Under the pieces are notes generated by a model that ran no database searches, had not been told where the DNA came from, and saw nothing but the letters and a program-made list of their open reading frames with translations. Shown here piece by piece: positions 45,730 through 54,730 of a DNA stretch of 64,000 bases. Source of the DNA: Streptomyces sp. WM4235 (lineage in GTDB: Bacteria > Actinomycetota > Actinomycetes > Streptomycetales > Streptomycetaceae); contig NZ_LGDE01000181.1 in NCBI RefSeq assembly GCF_001279725.1, forward strand, positions 14,202 to 78,201, in the 5' to 3' direction. The position numbers and the translations under genes were made by a program. The stretch's first letter is position 1, and every line of letters starts with the position of its first letter.

Positions 45730-47322
45730 ATGAATGTCCCGCTTCTGACGGTGACGGCGGCCGTGCCCGCGGTCGGCGCGATCCTGACGGCGGCCGTCCC
45801 GGCCGCCCGCAGGACCGCCGCCAAGTGGCTCGCGCTGCTGTTCTCGCTGGCGACACTGGCCCTGGCCGTGCTCGTCGCGATCCGCTTCGAGCCCGGTGGC
45901 GACCGCTACCAGCTCACCGAATCCCACGCGTGGATCGCCGACTTCGGCGTCCGCTACGAGCTCGGCGTCGACGGCATCGCGGTGGTGCTGATCGCGCTCA
46001 CCGCACTGCTGATCCCCTTCGTGATCGGCGCCGGCTGGAACGACGCCGACCCCCTGGAAACGAATTCCTCGCGGTGGCGGCCGACACAGGGATTCTTCGC
46101 CCTGATCCTGCTGGTCGAGGCGATGGTGATCATCTCCTTCGAGGCCACCGACGTCTTCCTCTTCTACATCTTCTTCGAAGCCATGCTCATCCCGATGTAC
46201 TTCCTCATCGGCGGCTTCGGGGACCGGGCCCACGCCGGATCCGAGGAGAACGCGGCCGCCCAACGCTCCTACGCGGCGGTCAAGTTCCTCCTCTACAACC
46301 TCGTCGGCGGCCTGATCATGCTGGCGGCCGTCATCGGGCTGTACGTGGTCGCCGGGAACTTCTCGCTCCAGGAGATCGCCGCCGCCCGCGCCGCGGGCAC
46401 CCTCGACATGGCGACCAACACCGAGCGCCTGCTGTTCCTCGGCTTCTTCTTCGCCTTCGCGGTGAAGGCCCCGCTGTGGCCGCTGCACACCTGGCTGCCG
46501 AACGCGATGGGGGAGTCCACCGCCCCGGTGGCCGTCCTCATCACCGCGGTCGTCGACAAGGTCGGCACCTTCGCGATGCTCCGCTTCTGCCTCGGGCTGT
46601 TCCCCGACGCCAGCAAGTGGGCCACGCCGGTCATCCTCGTACTCGCCCTGATCAGCATCGTCTACGGCGCGCTGGTCGCGGTCGGGCAGCGGGACATCAA
46701 GCGGCTGGTCGCCTACGCCTCGATCTCGCACTTCGGGTTCATCGTCCTGGGCATCTTCGCGATGACCTCGCAGGGGCAGTCGGGCGCCACCCTCTACATG
46801 GTCAACCACGGGATCTCGACGGCGGCGCTGATGCTGGTGGCCGGCTTCCTGATCTCGCGGCGCGGCTCCCGACTCATCGCCGACTACGGCGGCGTGCAGA
46901 AGGTGGCCCCGGTACTCGCCGGCACCTTCCTCATCGGTGGTCTCGCCACCCTGTCGCTGCCCGGACTCGCCCCGTTCGTCAGCGAGTTCCTGGTCCTGGT
47001 CGGCACGTTCGCCCGGTACCCGGTGGTCGGCGTCATCGCCACCGTGGGCATCGTGCTCGCCGCGCTCTACACCCTGGTGCTCTACCAGCGCACGATGACC
47101 GGCCCCGTCAAGGAGGAGGTCCGCACCATGCCGGACCTGCGCCTGCGCGAGGTGCTCGTGGTCGCGCCGCTGATCGTGCTCCTGATCGGCCTCGGCGTGT
47201 ACCCGAAGCCGCTGACCGAGATCGTCAACCCGGCGGTGAAGCACACCATGTCGGACGTGAAACAGACCGACCCGAAGCCAGAGGTCGTGGTCGACGCCAA
47301 GAACGGGGAGGCGGCGAAGTGA
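45730..47322 (+). CDS. nuoM: NADH-quinone oxidoreductase subunit M (antiporter-like)
   Basis: The 530-residue proton-pumping subunit has FYIFFEAMLIPMYFLIGGFG, AFAVKAPLWPLHTWLPNAMGESTAPVAVLITAVVDKVGTFAMLRF and RDIKRLVAYASISHFGFIVLGIFA, all diagnostic of NuoM. It starts at ATG one base after the nuoL stop and overlaps nuoN by 4 nt. Confidence 0.97.
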   Translation: MNVPLLTVTAAVPAVGAILTAAVPAARRTAAKWLALLFSLATLALAVLVAIRFEPGGDRYQLTESHAWIADFGVRYELGVDGIAVVLIALTALLIPFVIGAGWNDADPLETNSSRWRPTQGFFALILLVEAMVIISFEATDVFLFYIFFEAMLIPMYFLIGGFGDRAHAGSEENAAAQRSYAAVKFLLYNLVGGLIMLAAVIGLYVVAGNFSLQEIAAARAAGTLDMATNTERLLFLGFFFAFAVKAPLWPLHTWLPNAMGESTAPVAVLITAVVDKVGTFAMLRFCLGLFPDASKWATPVILVLALISIVYGALVAVGQRDIKRLVAYASISHFGFIVLGIFAMTSQGQSGATLYMVNHGISTAALMLVAGFLISRRGSRLIADYGGVQKVAPVLAGTFLIGGLATLSLPGLAPFVSEFLVLVGTFARYPVVGVIATVGIVLAALYTLVLYQRTMTGPVKEEVRTMPDLRLREVLVVAPLIVLLIGLGVYPKPLTEIVNPAVKHTMSDVKQTDPKPEVVVDAKNGEAAK

Positions 47323-48974
47323 GCACCGTGACTGCTGCCCAGGGGTTGTGGGCGCTGGCGGCCGGGGACCCGGCCACCCGCATCCCCACCCCGCACATCG
47401 AGTACGCGCAGCTCTCGCCCACCCTGATCGTGGTGGGCGCGGCGATCCTCGGAGTCCTCGTGGAGGCCTTCGTCCCGCGCAAGTCCCGCCACTACGTCCA
47501 GGTGTTCCTGGCCGTCGCCGCGCTGGCCTCGGCCTTCGCGGCGATCGTCGGCCTCGCGGCCGGCGGGTACGGCTCCACCAAGGCCCACACCGCGGCCATG
47601 GGCGCCATCGCCGTCGACGGGCCGGCGCTGTTCCTCCAGGGCACCATCGTGCTGGCCTCGATCGTGGCCGTGTTCACCTTCGCCGAACGTCGCCTCGATC
47701 CGGCGGCGCACGGCAACCGGGTGGACTCCTTCGCCGCGCAGGCGGCTTCCGTACCCGGCAGCGACAGCGAGAAGGCCGCCGTCAAGGCGGGCTTCAGCAC
47801 CACCGAGGTCTTCCCGCTGATGATGTTCGCGGTCGCCGGCATGCTGATCTTCCCGGCGGCGAACGACCTGCTGACGCTGTTCATCGCGCTGGAGGTCTTC
47901 TCCCTCCCGCTGTACCTGCTCTGCGCCGTCGCCCGCCGCCAGCGGCTGATGTCGCAGGAGGCGGCCGTCAAGTACTTCCTGCTGGGCGCGTTCTCCTCGG
48001 CGTTCCTGCTCTTCGGCATCGCGCTGCTGTACGGGTACGCGGGCTCGGTCTCGTACGCGGTCATCGCGGACGTGGTCGACGGCACCGTCCAGAAGATCGA
48101 CCCGGCGCTGGCCGGCACGATGGGCAACGACGCGCTGCTGCTGATCGGCGGCGCGCTGATCCTCACGGGCCTGCTGTTCAAGGTCGGCGCGGTTCCGTTC
48201 CACATGTGGACCCCGGACGTCTACCAGGGGGCCCCGACCCCGGTCACCGGCTTCATGGCGGCGGCGACGAAGGTGGCCGCCTTCGGCGCCCTCCTGCGAC
48301 TGCTGTACGTGGTCCTGCCGGGCCTGCGCTGGGACTGGCGGCCGGTGATGTGGGGCGTCGCGATCGTCACGATGCTCGCGGGCGCCGTGATCGCGGTGAC
48401 CCAGACCGACGTCAAGCGGCTCCTGGCCTACTCGTCGATCGCGCACGCCGGGTTCATCCTGGCCGGTGTGATCGCCACCTCGGCGGAGGGCGTCCAGTCC
48501 GTCCTCTTCTACCTGGCGGCGTACTCCTTCGTGACGATCGGCGCCTTCGCCGTGGTCACGCTGGTCCGCGACGCGGGCGGCGAGGCCACGCACCTGTCGA
48601 AGTGGGCCGGCCTGGGGCGGCGTTCGCCGCTGACGGCGGCCGTCTTCGCGGTGTTCCTGCTGGCCTTCGCCGGCATCCCGCTGACCTCCGGCTTCTCCGG
48701 AAAGTTCGCCGTGTTCAAGGCGGCGGCGGAGGGCGGCGCCGGCGTGCTGGTCGTGGTCGGTGTGATCTCGTCCGCCATCGCCGCGTTCTTCTACATCCGG
48801 GTGATCGTCCTGATGTTCTTCAGCGAGCCGAAGGCCGACGGTCCGACGGTCGCGGTGCCCTCGCCGCTGACGATGACGACCATCGCCGTCGGCGTCGCGG
48901 TGACGGTGGTCCTGGGCGTGGCCCCGCAGTACTTCCTGGACCTGGCGGGCCAGGCGAGCACGTTCGTCCGCTGA
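47319..48974 (+). CDS. nuoN: NADH-quinone oxidoreductase subunit N (antiporter-like)
   Basis: The 551-residue proton-pumping subunit closes the operon. LLTLFIALEVFSLPLYLLCAVARR, GLLFKVGAVPFHMWTPDVYQGAPTPVTGFMAAATKVAAF and TDVKRLLAYSSIAHAGFILAG are the family marks. A soluble loop of about 45 residues (RRLDPAAHGNRVDSF... EKAAVKAGFS) separates early helices, as in other actinobacteria. GTG start overlaps nuoM. A perfect hairpin follows. Confidence 0.97.
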   Translation: MSTVTAAQGLWALAAGDPATRIPTPHIEYAQLSPTLIVVGAAILGVLVEAFVPRKSRHYVQVFLAVAALASAFAAIVGLAAGGYGSTKAHTAAMGAIAVDGPALFLQGTIVLASIVAVFTFAERRLDPAAHGNRVDSFAAQAASVPGSDSEKAAVKAGFSTTEVFPLMMFAVAGMLIFPAANDLLTLFIALEVFSLPLYLLCAVARRQRLMSQEAAVKYFLLGAFSSAFLLFGIALLYGYAGSVSYAVIADVVDGTVQKIDPALAGTMGNDALLLIGGALILTGLLFKVGAVPFHMWTPDVYQGAPTPVTGFMAAATKVAAFGALLRLLYVVLPGLRWDWRPVMWGVAIVTMLAGAVIAVTQTDVKRLLAYSSIAHAGFILAGVIATSAEGVQSVLFYLAAYSFVTIGAFAVVTLVRDAGGEATHLSKWAGLGRRSPLTAAVFAVFLLAFAGIPLTSGFSGKFAVFKAAAEGGAGVLVVVGVISSAIAAFFYIRVIVLMFFSEPKADGPTVAVPSPLTMTTIAVGVAVTVVLGVAPQYFLDLAGQASTFVR

Positions 48975-48991
48975 CCCGGTTCCGGATGTGT

Positions 48992-49026
48992 CAGGGCCCG
49001 GCTCCCCTCGGGGGAGCCGGGCCCTG
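48992..49026 (+). terminator. Terminator of the nuo operon
   Basis: A perfect 16-bp stem (CAGGGCCCGGCTCCCC and its complement) with a 3-nt loop starts 18 nt after the nuoN stop. It also lies just downstream of the converging Uma2 gene, so it may serve both. Confidence 0.88.
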
Positions 49027-49039
49027 TGGTGCGTGCGGG

Positions 49040-49627
49040 CTACTCGGGCCGGGTCCGCTTCGCCGTGATGGCGGTGAGGTCGAGGTCGATGGAGAAGGGG
49101 ACGGAGACCTTCAAGCGGTCGTGGAAGATGCCGGTGGCGACGTAGCCGCCGCCGGCCGGCTCCCGTTCGAAGACGTAGACGACTGCCCGGCCGTCCTTGT
49201 TCTCCACGCGCCAGTAGTGGGGGATCCCCGCCCGCGCGTACTTCAGGGGCTTGGTCTCGCGGTCGCGGTCGACGGACTCGGGGGAGACCACCTCGATCGC
49301 CAGGAGGACGGTCTCGGCCGGAAGGCGCGTCTGGGCCCAGTCGTCCACGACGTCCTCACGACACACGATGACATCGGGTTCGGGGCGGTTGCGCCGATCG
49401 ATGTCGATGGTGAACTCCCGGAGGACCTCAAGGCCTTCCGGGACCAGCGAATCCAGTTGCCGGTCGAAGAAGTTCACGGCGCGCATGTGGAACCGAGTCT
49501 GTGGACTCACGAAAACCAAGCTCCCGTCGATCAGCTCCGTGTGCGGAGGCAGATTCGGAAGCGTGTCCAGGTCGTCCGCGGTCCAGCCGCCCTCGGGGGG
49601 GACCGGCCAGCTGTGTTCCGGGTTCAT
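49040..49627 (-). CDS. Uma2-family (DUF820) PD-(D/E)XK nuclease-like protein
   Basis: The 195-residue protein has the Uma2 layout. ELIDGSLVFVSP is followed by RNRPEPDVIVCREDV with the first catalytic aspartate, LLAIEVVSPESV with the glutamate strand, and YARAGIPHYWRVEN. The PD...ExV core is complete. The family is abundant in Streptomyces and cyanobacteria and is nuclease-like by fold; its cellular role is unknown. ATG 49627 is favoured over 49639 because a GGGAG site lies at the right distance. It converges on nuoN and has no partner gene. Confidence 0.88.
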   Translation of the reverse strand: MNPEHSWPVPPEGGWTADDLDTLPNLPPHTELIDGSLVFVSPQTRFHMRAVNFFDRQLDSLVPEGLEVLREFTIDIDRRNRPEPDVIVCREDVVDDWAQTRLPAETVLLAIEVVSPESVDRDRETKPLKYARAGIPHYWRVENKDGRAVVYVFEREPAGGGYVATGIFHDRLKVSVPFSIDLDLTAITAKRTRPE

Positions 49628-49738
49628 CAGTGCTCCCATGAGCCGGAGTCTCGCGAGTGCGACCAGCGTAGCGCCGGGGATCCGCGGAACACCGCCCTTC
49701 CGGGTGAGTCATGTGCGCTCGGCACGTGACGACGGCGC

Positions 49739-50353
49739 CTAGTGGCCGTGCGCGTGTCCGGAGTTCTCCGGCATGGTCTTGGCGCCGGCCTTCTTCGGGC
49801 AGGACAGGGCCGTGTTCCAGTTGTGGAAGCGGCCCGCCGGGTTCTTCTTGTACGCCCACATGTGCAGGTCGTAGTGCTTGGGCATGCCCGCCCAGTGGCC
49901 CGGCATCGGTCCGTCGAAGGGGAGTCCGAACATGCTCGGCCGGTCGTCCTTGGTCGTCAGGTCCTGGTCCCGGTCGGTGGACATCCACTCGACGGTCTCC
50001 AGCCGGCGGCGGCCGTTGCGGTCCGTCTCGCTGCTGTAGAGGAGCGCGGTCGGCCTGGCGGGGTCCTTCGAACCCCAGTTGGCCTGCTTGACGTAGTGGT
50101 AACCCATCGCGCCCGCCCCGAACGGGTTGTTCATGCAGCTCTCGCCGTGCGGGACGTACCCGTCCTTGAGGGCCTGCCGCTCGTCCACGTACTTGGCCGT
50201 CACCCGGATCGCCGTCGCCATGTCCCTCATGGCCTGCCGGTCGCGGGGGTCGGGCGCCGGACCGTCGACGCCGTGCGCCGGGGCCACGGCGGCCAGCCCG
50301 AGCGACACGGCGGCCGCGCAGGTGAGGACGGTCTTCCGGCGGCGTGCGTGCAT
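49739..50353 (-). CDS. Conserved secreted protein, unknown function
   Basis: The 204-residue protein has a signal peptide (to about AHGVDG, residue 27) and a mature domain with CMNNPFGAGAMGYHYV, PTALLYSSETDRNGRRRLETVEWMSTD, FDGPMPGHWAGMPKHYDLHMWAYKKNPAGRFHNWNTALSCP. The many His, Trp and Tyr residues and two cysteines suggest a metal- or substrate-binding extracellular domain. The pattern looks conserved, but I do not recognise a named family. The C-terminal end is His-rich (GHAHGH). A GAGGAGCCGCC ribosome site precedes the ATG. Confidence 0.75.
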   Translation of the reverse strand: MHARRRKTVLTCAAAVSLGLAAVAPAHGVDGPAPDPRDRQAMRDMATAIRVTAKYVDERQALKDGYVPHGESCMNNPFGAGAMGYHYVKQANWGSKDPARPTALLYSSETDRNGRRRLETVEWMSTDRDQDLTTKDDRPSMFGLPFDGPMPGHWAGMPKHYDLHMWAYKKNPAGRFHNWNTALSCPKKAGAKTMPENSGHAHGH

Positions 50354-50438
50354 GGCGGCTCCTCGCGGTGGCGGTACGGAGGCACGGTTGTTCCGTCCCG
50401 TACGTCCACCCTCGCGGGCGTTCCCGGGGTGCGCACGC

Positions 50439-50468
50439 GGGCCGCGCCCAAAGGGGTGGGTGCGGCCC
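50439..50468 (-). terminator. Hairpin downstream of fumarylacetoacetase
   Basis: GGGCCGCGCCCA and TGGGTGCGGCCC form a 12-bp stem (one G-U pair) with a 6-nt loop, 24 nt past the stop of the fumarylacetoacetase gene on the minus strand. Confidence 0.6.
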
Positions 50469-50491
50469 CGGCGTCACCCCGGGGACGGGGC

Positions 50492-51715
50492 CTACCGGCC
50501 GGCCACGACGCGGCCGGTGACCTCGCCGAGGCCGACGCGGGTGCCGTCGGCGCCGGGGGCCCAGGCGGTGAGGGTGACGACGTCGCCGTCCTCCAGGAAC
50601 GTGCGCTTGCCGTCGGCCAGTTCGATGCTGTCGCGGCCGTTCCAGGTGAGCTCCAGGAGCGAGCCGCGCTGGTCGACGTCCGGGCCGCTGACGGTGCCGG
50701 AGCCGTACACGTCGCCGGTGCGCAGGGAGGCGCCGTTGACGGTCATGTGGGCCAGCTGCTGGGCGGCGGTCCAGTACATCGAGGAGAACGGCGGCCGGGC
50801 CACCTCCTGCCCGTTGAGGGCGACGCTGATGTGCAGGTCGAAGCCGCCGGGCCGGTCGCTGTCGGCGTCGTCGAGGTAGGGCAGCAGCGGGAAGTCCCGG
50901 GCGGGCGGGGCGACGCGGGCCGAGTCGAGGGCCTCCAGCGGGGTCACCCAGGCGGAGACGGAGGTGGCGAAGGACTTGCCGAGGAACGGGCCGAGCGGCA
51001 CGTACTCCCAGGCCTGGATGTCCCGCGCGGACCAGTCGTTGAGCAGGAACAGCCCGAAGACGTGGTCCTCGAAGTCGGCCAGCGGCACCGGGCGGCCGAG
51101 TTCGGACGGGGTGCCGACGACGAATCCGACCTCGGCCTCGATGTCGAGCTTGACGCTCGGCCCGAAGACGGGCGCCGGATCGGCGGGGGTCTTGCGCTGG
51201 CCGGAGGGCCGCACCACGTCGGTACCGGACACCACGAGGGTGCCGGCGCGGCCGTGGTAGCCGATCGGCAGGTGCTTCCAGTTGGGGGTGAGGGCGTCGC
51301 CGTCCGGACGGAACATCTGTCCGACGTTGGTGGCGTGGTGCTCGCTCGCGTAGAAGTCGACGTAATCGGCGACCTCGTACGGCAGGTGCAGCTCCACGGC
51401 GTCCAGCGGCAGCAGGTGCGGCTCCACGGCGGGCCGGTGGCCCGGATCGGTGACCCAGGCGGTCAGCGCCCGGCGCACGTCGCGCCAGGCCGTCCGGCCC
51501 GCGGCGAGCAGCGGGTTGAGGGAGTCCCGGCCGAGGAGTTCGGCGTACGGGGAGCCGAGCGCGACGGCGGCCGCCCCGGCGTCGAGCACGTGCCCGCCGA
51601 TCCGTACCCCGATCCGCCGGCGCGGGTCCCCGGAGGTGGAGAACACGCCGTAGGGGAGGTTGTGCGGCCCGAACGGGTCGCCCTCGGGAACATCGAGGGG
51701 GCTCTGCTGGGGCAT
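50492..51715 (-). CDS. fahA: Fumarylacetoacetase
   Basis: The 407-residue enzyme shows the N-terminal FAA domain (FGPHNLPYGVFS) and the catalytic domain with DFYASEHHATNVGQMFRP (active-site histidine), LPIGYHGRAGTLVVSG, DIEAEVGFVVG and LLNDWSARDIQAWEYVPLGPFLGKSFATSVSAWVTP. It splits fumarylacetoacetate to fumarate and acetoacetate, the last step of tyrosine breakdown. Metal ligands (D...E...E...D) are visible. Other homogentisate-pathway genes are not in the window. GAGG lies 9 nt before the ATG. Confidence 0.96.
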   Translation of the reverse strand: MPQQSPLDVPEGDPFGPHNLPYGVFSTSGDPRRRIGVRIGGHVLDAGAAAVALGSPYAELLGRDSLNPLLAAGRTAWRDVRRALTAWVTDPGHRPAVEPHLLPLDAVELHLPYEVADYVDFYASEHHATNVGQMFRPDGDALTPNWKHLPIGYHGRAGTLVVSGTDVVRPSGQRKTPADPAPVFGPSVKLDIEAEVGFVVGTPSELGRPVPLADFEDHVFGLFLLNDWSARDIQAWEYVPLGPFLGKSFATSVSAWVTPLEALDSARVAPPARDFPLLPYLDDADSDRPGGFDLHISVALNGQEVARPPFSSMYWTAAQQLAHMTVNGASLRTGDVYGSGTVSGPDVDQRGSLLELTWNGRDSIELADGKRTFLEDGDVVTLTAWAPGADGTRVGLGEVTGRVVAGR

Positions 51716-51856
51716 GGGTTACTGCCTCGCTTTCGACGCGGTCCGGGGGTGTCCCGGGGGCTGGTTGACACGTTACGTGGCTGGTGGGGCGGGCGGGAGG
51801 CCGGATTCGGGCGCTATTTGTAGGACTTGTCCGAGGGGGTCCGTATCCTTGGCGGG

Positions 51857-52663
51857 GTGACTTCCGCCCTCCCCTATGCACTTGTGGCCACCGATCTGGA
51901 CGGGACTCTGCTGCGCGCCGGAGACACCGTCTCGGCCCGCTCCCACAAGGCCCTCGCCACCGTCCGAGCGGCCGGTGCCCAGCACATCATCGTGACCGGA
52001 CGCCCGGTCCCGCAGGTTCGCCACGTACTCGACGGCCTCGGCTACACGGGGCTCGCGGTGTGCGGGCAGGGAGCGCAGGTGTACGACGCGGCGCGCGGAC
52101 GCCTGCTGCACTCCGTGTCCATGGACCGGGGCCTCGCCGAGGTCGCCCTCGGGAAGATCGAGGCGGAGATCGGCGAGGTCTACGCCGCCGTGAACCAGGA
52201 GGGGGTGAACGCGGAGATGTTGATAGGGCCCGGCTACCGGATGTGGCACCCGCACCTGCCGACGGTCCGCGTCCACAGCAGGGCGGGCCTGTGGTCCGCC
52301 CCCATCAACAAGGTGCTGCTCCAGCACCCGCGCCTGGACGACGACGAACTGACCCGGGTCGCGCGGGGGGTGGTCGGCGACCTCGTCAACGTGACGATGG
52401 CCGGGGAGCACACCGTGGAGCTCCAGCCGCCGGGCATCGACAAGGCGAGCGGCCTGGCCCGGGCCGCGGAGGTCCTGGACCTGCCGGCGTCCTCGACGAT
52501 CGCCTTCGGGGACATGCCCAACGACGTCCCGATGTTCGCGTGGGCGGCCCACGGCGTGGCCATGGCCAACGCGCACCGCGAGCTGGTGGCCGTCGCCGAC
52601 GAACTGACGCTGTCGAACGAGGACGACGGCATCGCGGTGGTGCTGGAGCGCCTCTACGGCTGA
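51857..52663 (+). CDS. HAD-superfamily hydrolase, Cof/IIB type
   Basis: The 268-residue protein has the four HAD motifs: ATDLDGTLL (nucleophile Asp13, acid Asp15), IIVTGRP, a lysine in GIDKASGLARAAE and FGDMPNDVPMFAWA. The large alpha/beta cap between motifs II and III marks it as a Cof-type sugar- or nucleotide-phosphate phosphatase. The GTG at 51857 fits the family N-terminus. A TATCCT box only 7 nt upstream hints at a leaderless or nearly leaderless mRNA. It diverges from fahA. Confidence 0.92.
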   Translation: MTSALPYALVATDLDGTLLRAGDTVSARSHKALATVRAAGAQHIIVTGRPVPQVRHVLDGLGYTGLAVCGQGAQVYDAARGRLLHSVSMDRGLAEVALGKIEAEIGEVYAAVNQEGVNAEMLIGPGYRMWHPHLPTVRVHSRAGLWSAPINKVLLQHPRLDDDELTRVARGVVGDLVNVTMAGEHTVELQPPGIDKASGLARAAEVLDLPASSTIAFGDMPNDVPMFAWAAHGVAMANAHRELVAVADELTLSNEDDGIAVVLERLYG

Positions 52664-52695
52664 CCCGGTCGGGAGGCCGGCGGGCGGCCGGCGCG

Positions 52696-54699
52696 TCAGC
52701 CCGCCGCCCTCGGCAGGCGCCGTTCCCACGTCCGGTGGAAGACCACCTCGTCGCCCTCCCGGCACACCACCTCGTTCGACGTCAGGAACCCGCCCTCGTC
52801 GCACGAGATCTCCGACCGGGTCTCCACCCGCGTGTCCCAGCCCAGGTCCGGCCGGTGCAGGCGGATCCGCCAGTCCGACCGGGTGCGGGCGGACAGCGGG
52901 TCCGAGGAGTCGATCTCGTACACCTCCACCGCGTCCTCGGAGAACTCCAGCCCGTCCGGGTACACCCGCGTCCCCCCGTAGCGGGGGTCCACCTCCAGCC
53001 GCCAGGTCCCGGCCGCGACGTCGCGTACGACGACCCGCTCCGGCCGGGGTTCCTCCAGGGTGTCGGGGTACACCACGCGCAGCGGCTCGGACTGCTCCGG
53101 GGCCTCGAAGACGATCCCGTGGTCCGCCGGGCCGGGCGTGCGCAGGGGGAGTTCGAGGGTGCTGCCGGCCGGGTCGAGCGTCCACCCCGCCTCGGAGCCC
53201 GCCCGCGGCCAGATCCAGGGCCAGTACGCGGAGGACACCGCCAGCCGGATCCGGTGCCCCGGCGGGAAGGCGTGGCCGATGCCGTTCAGCTCGAAGGTGA
53301 CGTCCTCGGTCGCGCCGGCCGGCCACGGCACCGCCCGGTCCCGCCCGCGCCGCGCGGACAGGTTCAGCACGCCCCGCGTGACCAGGGTGGAGGACCCGTC
53401 CGGGGCCACGTCGCACAGCCGGGCGATCACCTGTCCGTAGGGGACGTCCATCCGCAGCCGCAGCGTGACCGAGGGCCGGCCGAGGATCTCCACCGGTTCG
53501 CCCGGCGCCACGGGGAACTCGAAGCACGCCGACTTGGCGTCCTCCTCGCGCTGGTCCGGCGGCAGGTCCGCGTCGTTGCCGAAGGGGAAGAACCGCCCCG
53601 CGTCCAGGCCGGTGTGCTGCGGCGATGCGACGGCCACGGGCGGGCCCTGGAGCCCGTAGGAGACGGGGACGACCGAGGGCGAGGGCCAGGCGGTGTCGCC
53701 GACCCAGCGGCCCTCCAGGCGCTCGTAGACGGTGGCAGGGGGGTGGGACTCGCTGATCCAGGAACGCAGCAGCGGCTCGTCCATGACCCCGTTGTCCTCG
53801 CCCCGGAGCCAGTGGTCCCACCAACGCAGGGTCTCCTGGAGGAAACCGATGGCCGGGCCCGGCGGCAGACCGCGGTCGGGGTACTGGTGCGACCAGGGGC
53901 CGATCAGTCCCCGCACCCGGCCCGCCGGCAGGTGCTCGACCAGGCGCAGCACCGTGTCCCGGTACGGGTCGTGCCAGCCGCCGACGGCCAGCACCGCCGC
54001 GCCGATGGCGGAGTAGTCCTCGCAGACGCTGCCGTGGCGCCAGTAGTCGTCCCGGGTCTGGTGCCCGAGCCAGGTGTGGATCAGCGGCTCCACGGCCTCC
54101 AGCCGGGCGAGCCACTGCTCCCGCCAGCCCTCGCCCGCGTACAGCGGGTCCGGCGGGCGGGAGGCGAAGGCCAGCATCGTGGAGGCCCAGGCGTGCATGT
54201 CCACGGCCAGCACCGAGCCGCCCATGTAGTGGACGTCGTTGTCGTAGCGGTCGTCGGTGGAGCAGACGGTGACGACGGCCTTCAGCGCCTCGGGGGCGAG
54301 CGCGGCGATCTGGAGGCTGTTGAAGCCGCCCCAGGAGATCCCGAACATGCCCACCGCGCCCGTGCACCACGGCCGCGCGGCGAGCCACTCCACCACCGCG
54401 ACGCCGTCGGCCAACTCCCGGGCGTCGTACTCGTCGCCGGGGTCGCCGCCGCTGCACCCGTGGCCGCGCACGTCGACGCGTACGGAGGCGTAGCCGTGGC
54501 CCGCGTACCAGGGGTGCCGCTGCCAGTCGCGGGGCGCGGTCCAGTCGGTGAGCCGGTACGGGAGGTACTCCAGCAGGGCGGGCACGGGCTCGTCGGTGAC
54601 CGGGCGCCAGATCCGGGCGTACAGCTCGACCCCGTCGGACAGCGGGATCCGGACATCCTCGCGGGTGGTCGCGTACGGGAAATCGGTACGGATGATCAT
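52696..54699 (-). CDS. CocE/NonD-family hydrolase (X-Pro dipeptidyl-peptidase S15 type)
   Basis: The 667-residue enzyme has the alpha/beta-hydrolase core with the nucleophile elbow GISWGG (Ser122), the acid region GGWHDPYRDT and the histidine in IGPWSHQYPDRG. A jelly-roll X-Pro dipeptidyl-peptidase C-terminal domain follows (FEFPVAPGEPVEILGRPSVTLRLRMD... SSAYWPWIWP). No signal peptide is seen, so it is cytoplasmic. It follows the peptide-transporter gene by 31 nt on the same strand. That favours a role on imported peptides or peptide-like amides rather than esters, by inference. The ribosome site is weak. Confidence 0.92.
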   Translation of the reverse strand: MIIRTDFPYATTREDVRIPLSDGVELYARIWRPVTDEPVPALLEYLPYRLTDWTAPRDWQRHPWYAGHGYASVRVDVRGHGCSGGDPGDEYDARELADGVAVVEWLAARPWCTGAVGMFGISWGGFNSLQIAALAPEALKAVVTVCSTDDRYDNDVHYMGGSVLAVDMHAWASTMLAFASRPPDPLYAGEGWREQWLARLEAVEPLIHTWLGHQTRDDYWRHGSVCEDYSAIGAAVLAVGGWHDPYRDTVLRLVEHLPAGRVRGLIGPWSHQYPDRGLPPGPAIGFLQETLRWWDHWLRGEDNGVMDEPLLRSWISESHPPATVYERLEGRWVGDTAWPSPSVVPVSYGLQGPPVAVASPQHTGLDAGRFFPFGNDADLPPDQREEDAKSACFEFPVAPGEPVEILGRPSVTLRLRMDVPYGQVIARLCDVAPDGSSTLVTRGVLNLSARRGRDRAVPWPAGATEDVTFELNGIGHAFPPGHRIRLAVSSAYWPWIWPRAGSEAGWTLDPAGSTLELPLRTPGPADHGIVFEAPEQSEPLRVVYPDTLEEPRPERVVVRDVAAGTWRLEVDPRYGGTRVYPDGLEFSEDAVEVYEIDSSDPLSARTRSDWRIRLHRPDLGWDTRVETRSEISCDEGGFLTSNEVVCREGDEVVFHRTWERRLPRAAG

Positions 54700-54730
54700 G
54701 CGGGAACCAGTCTCCGATCGCCGGTCGGCC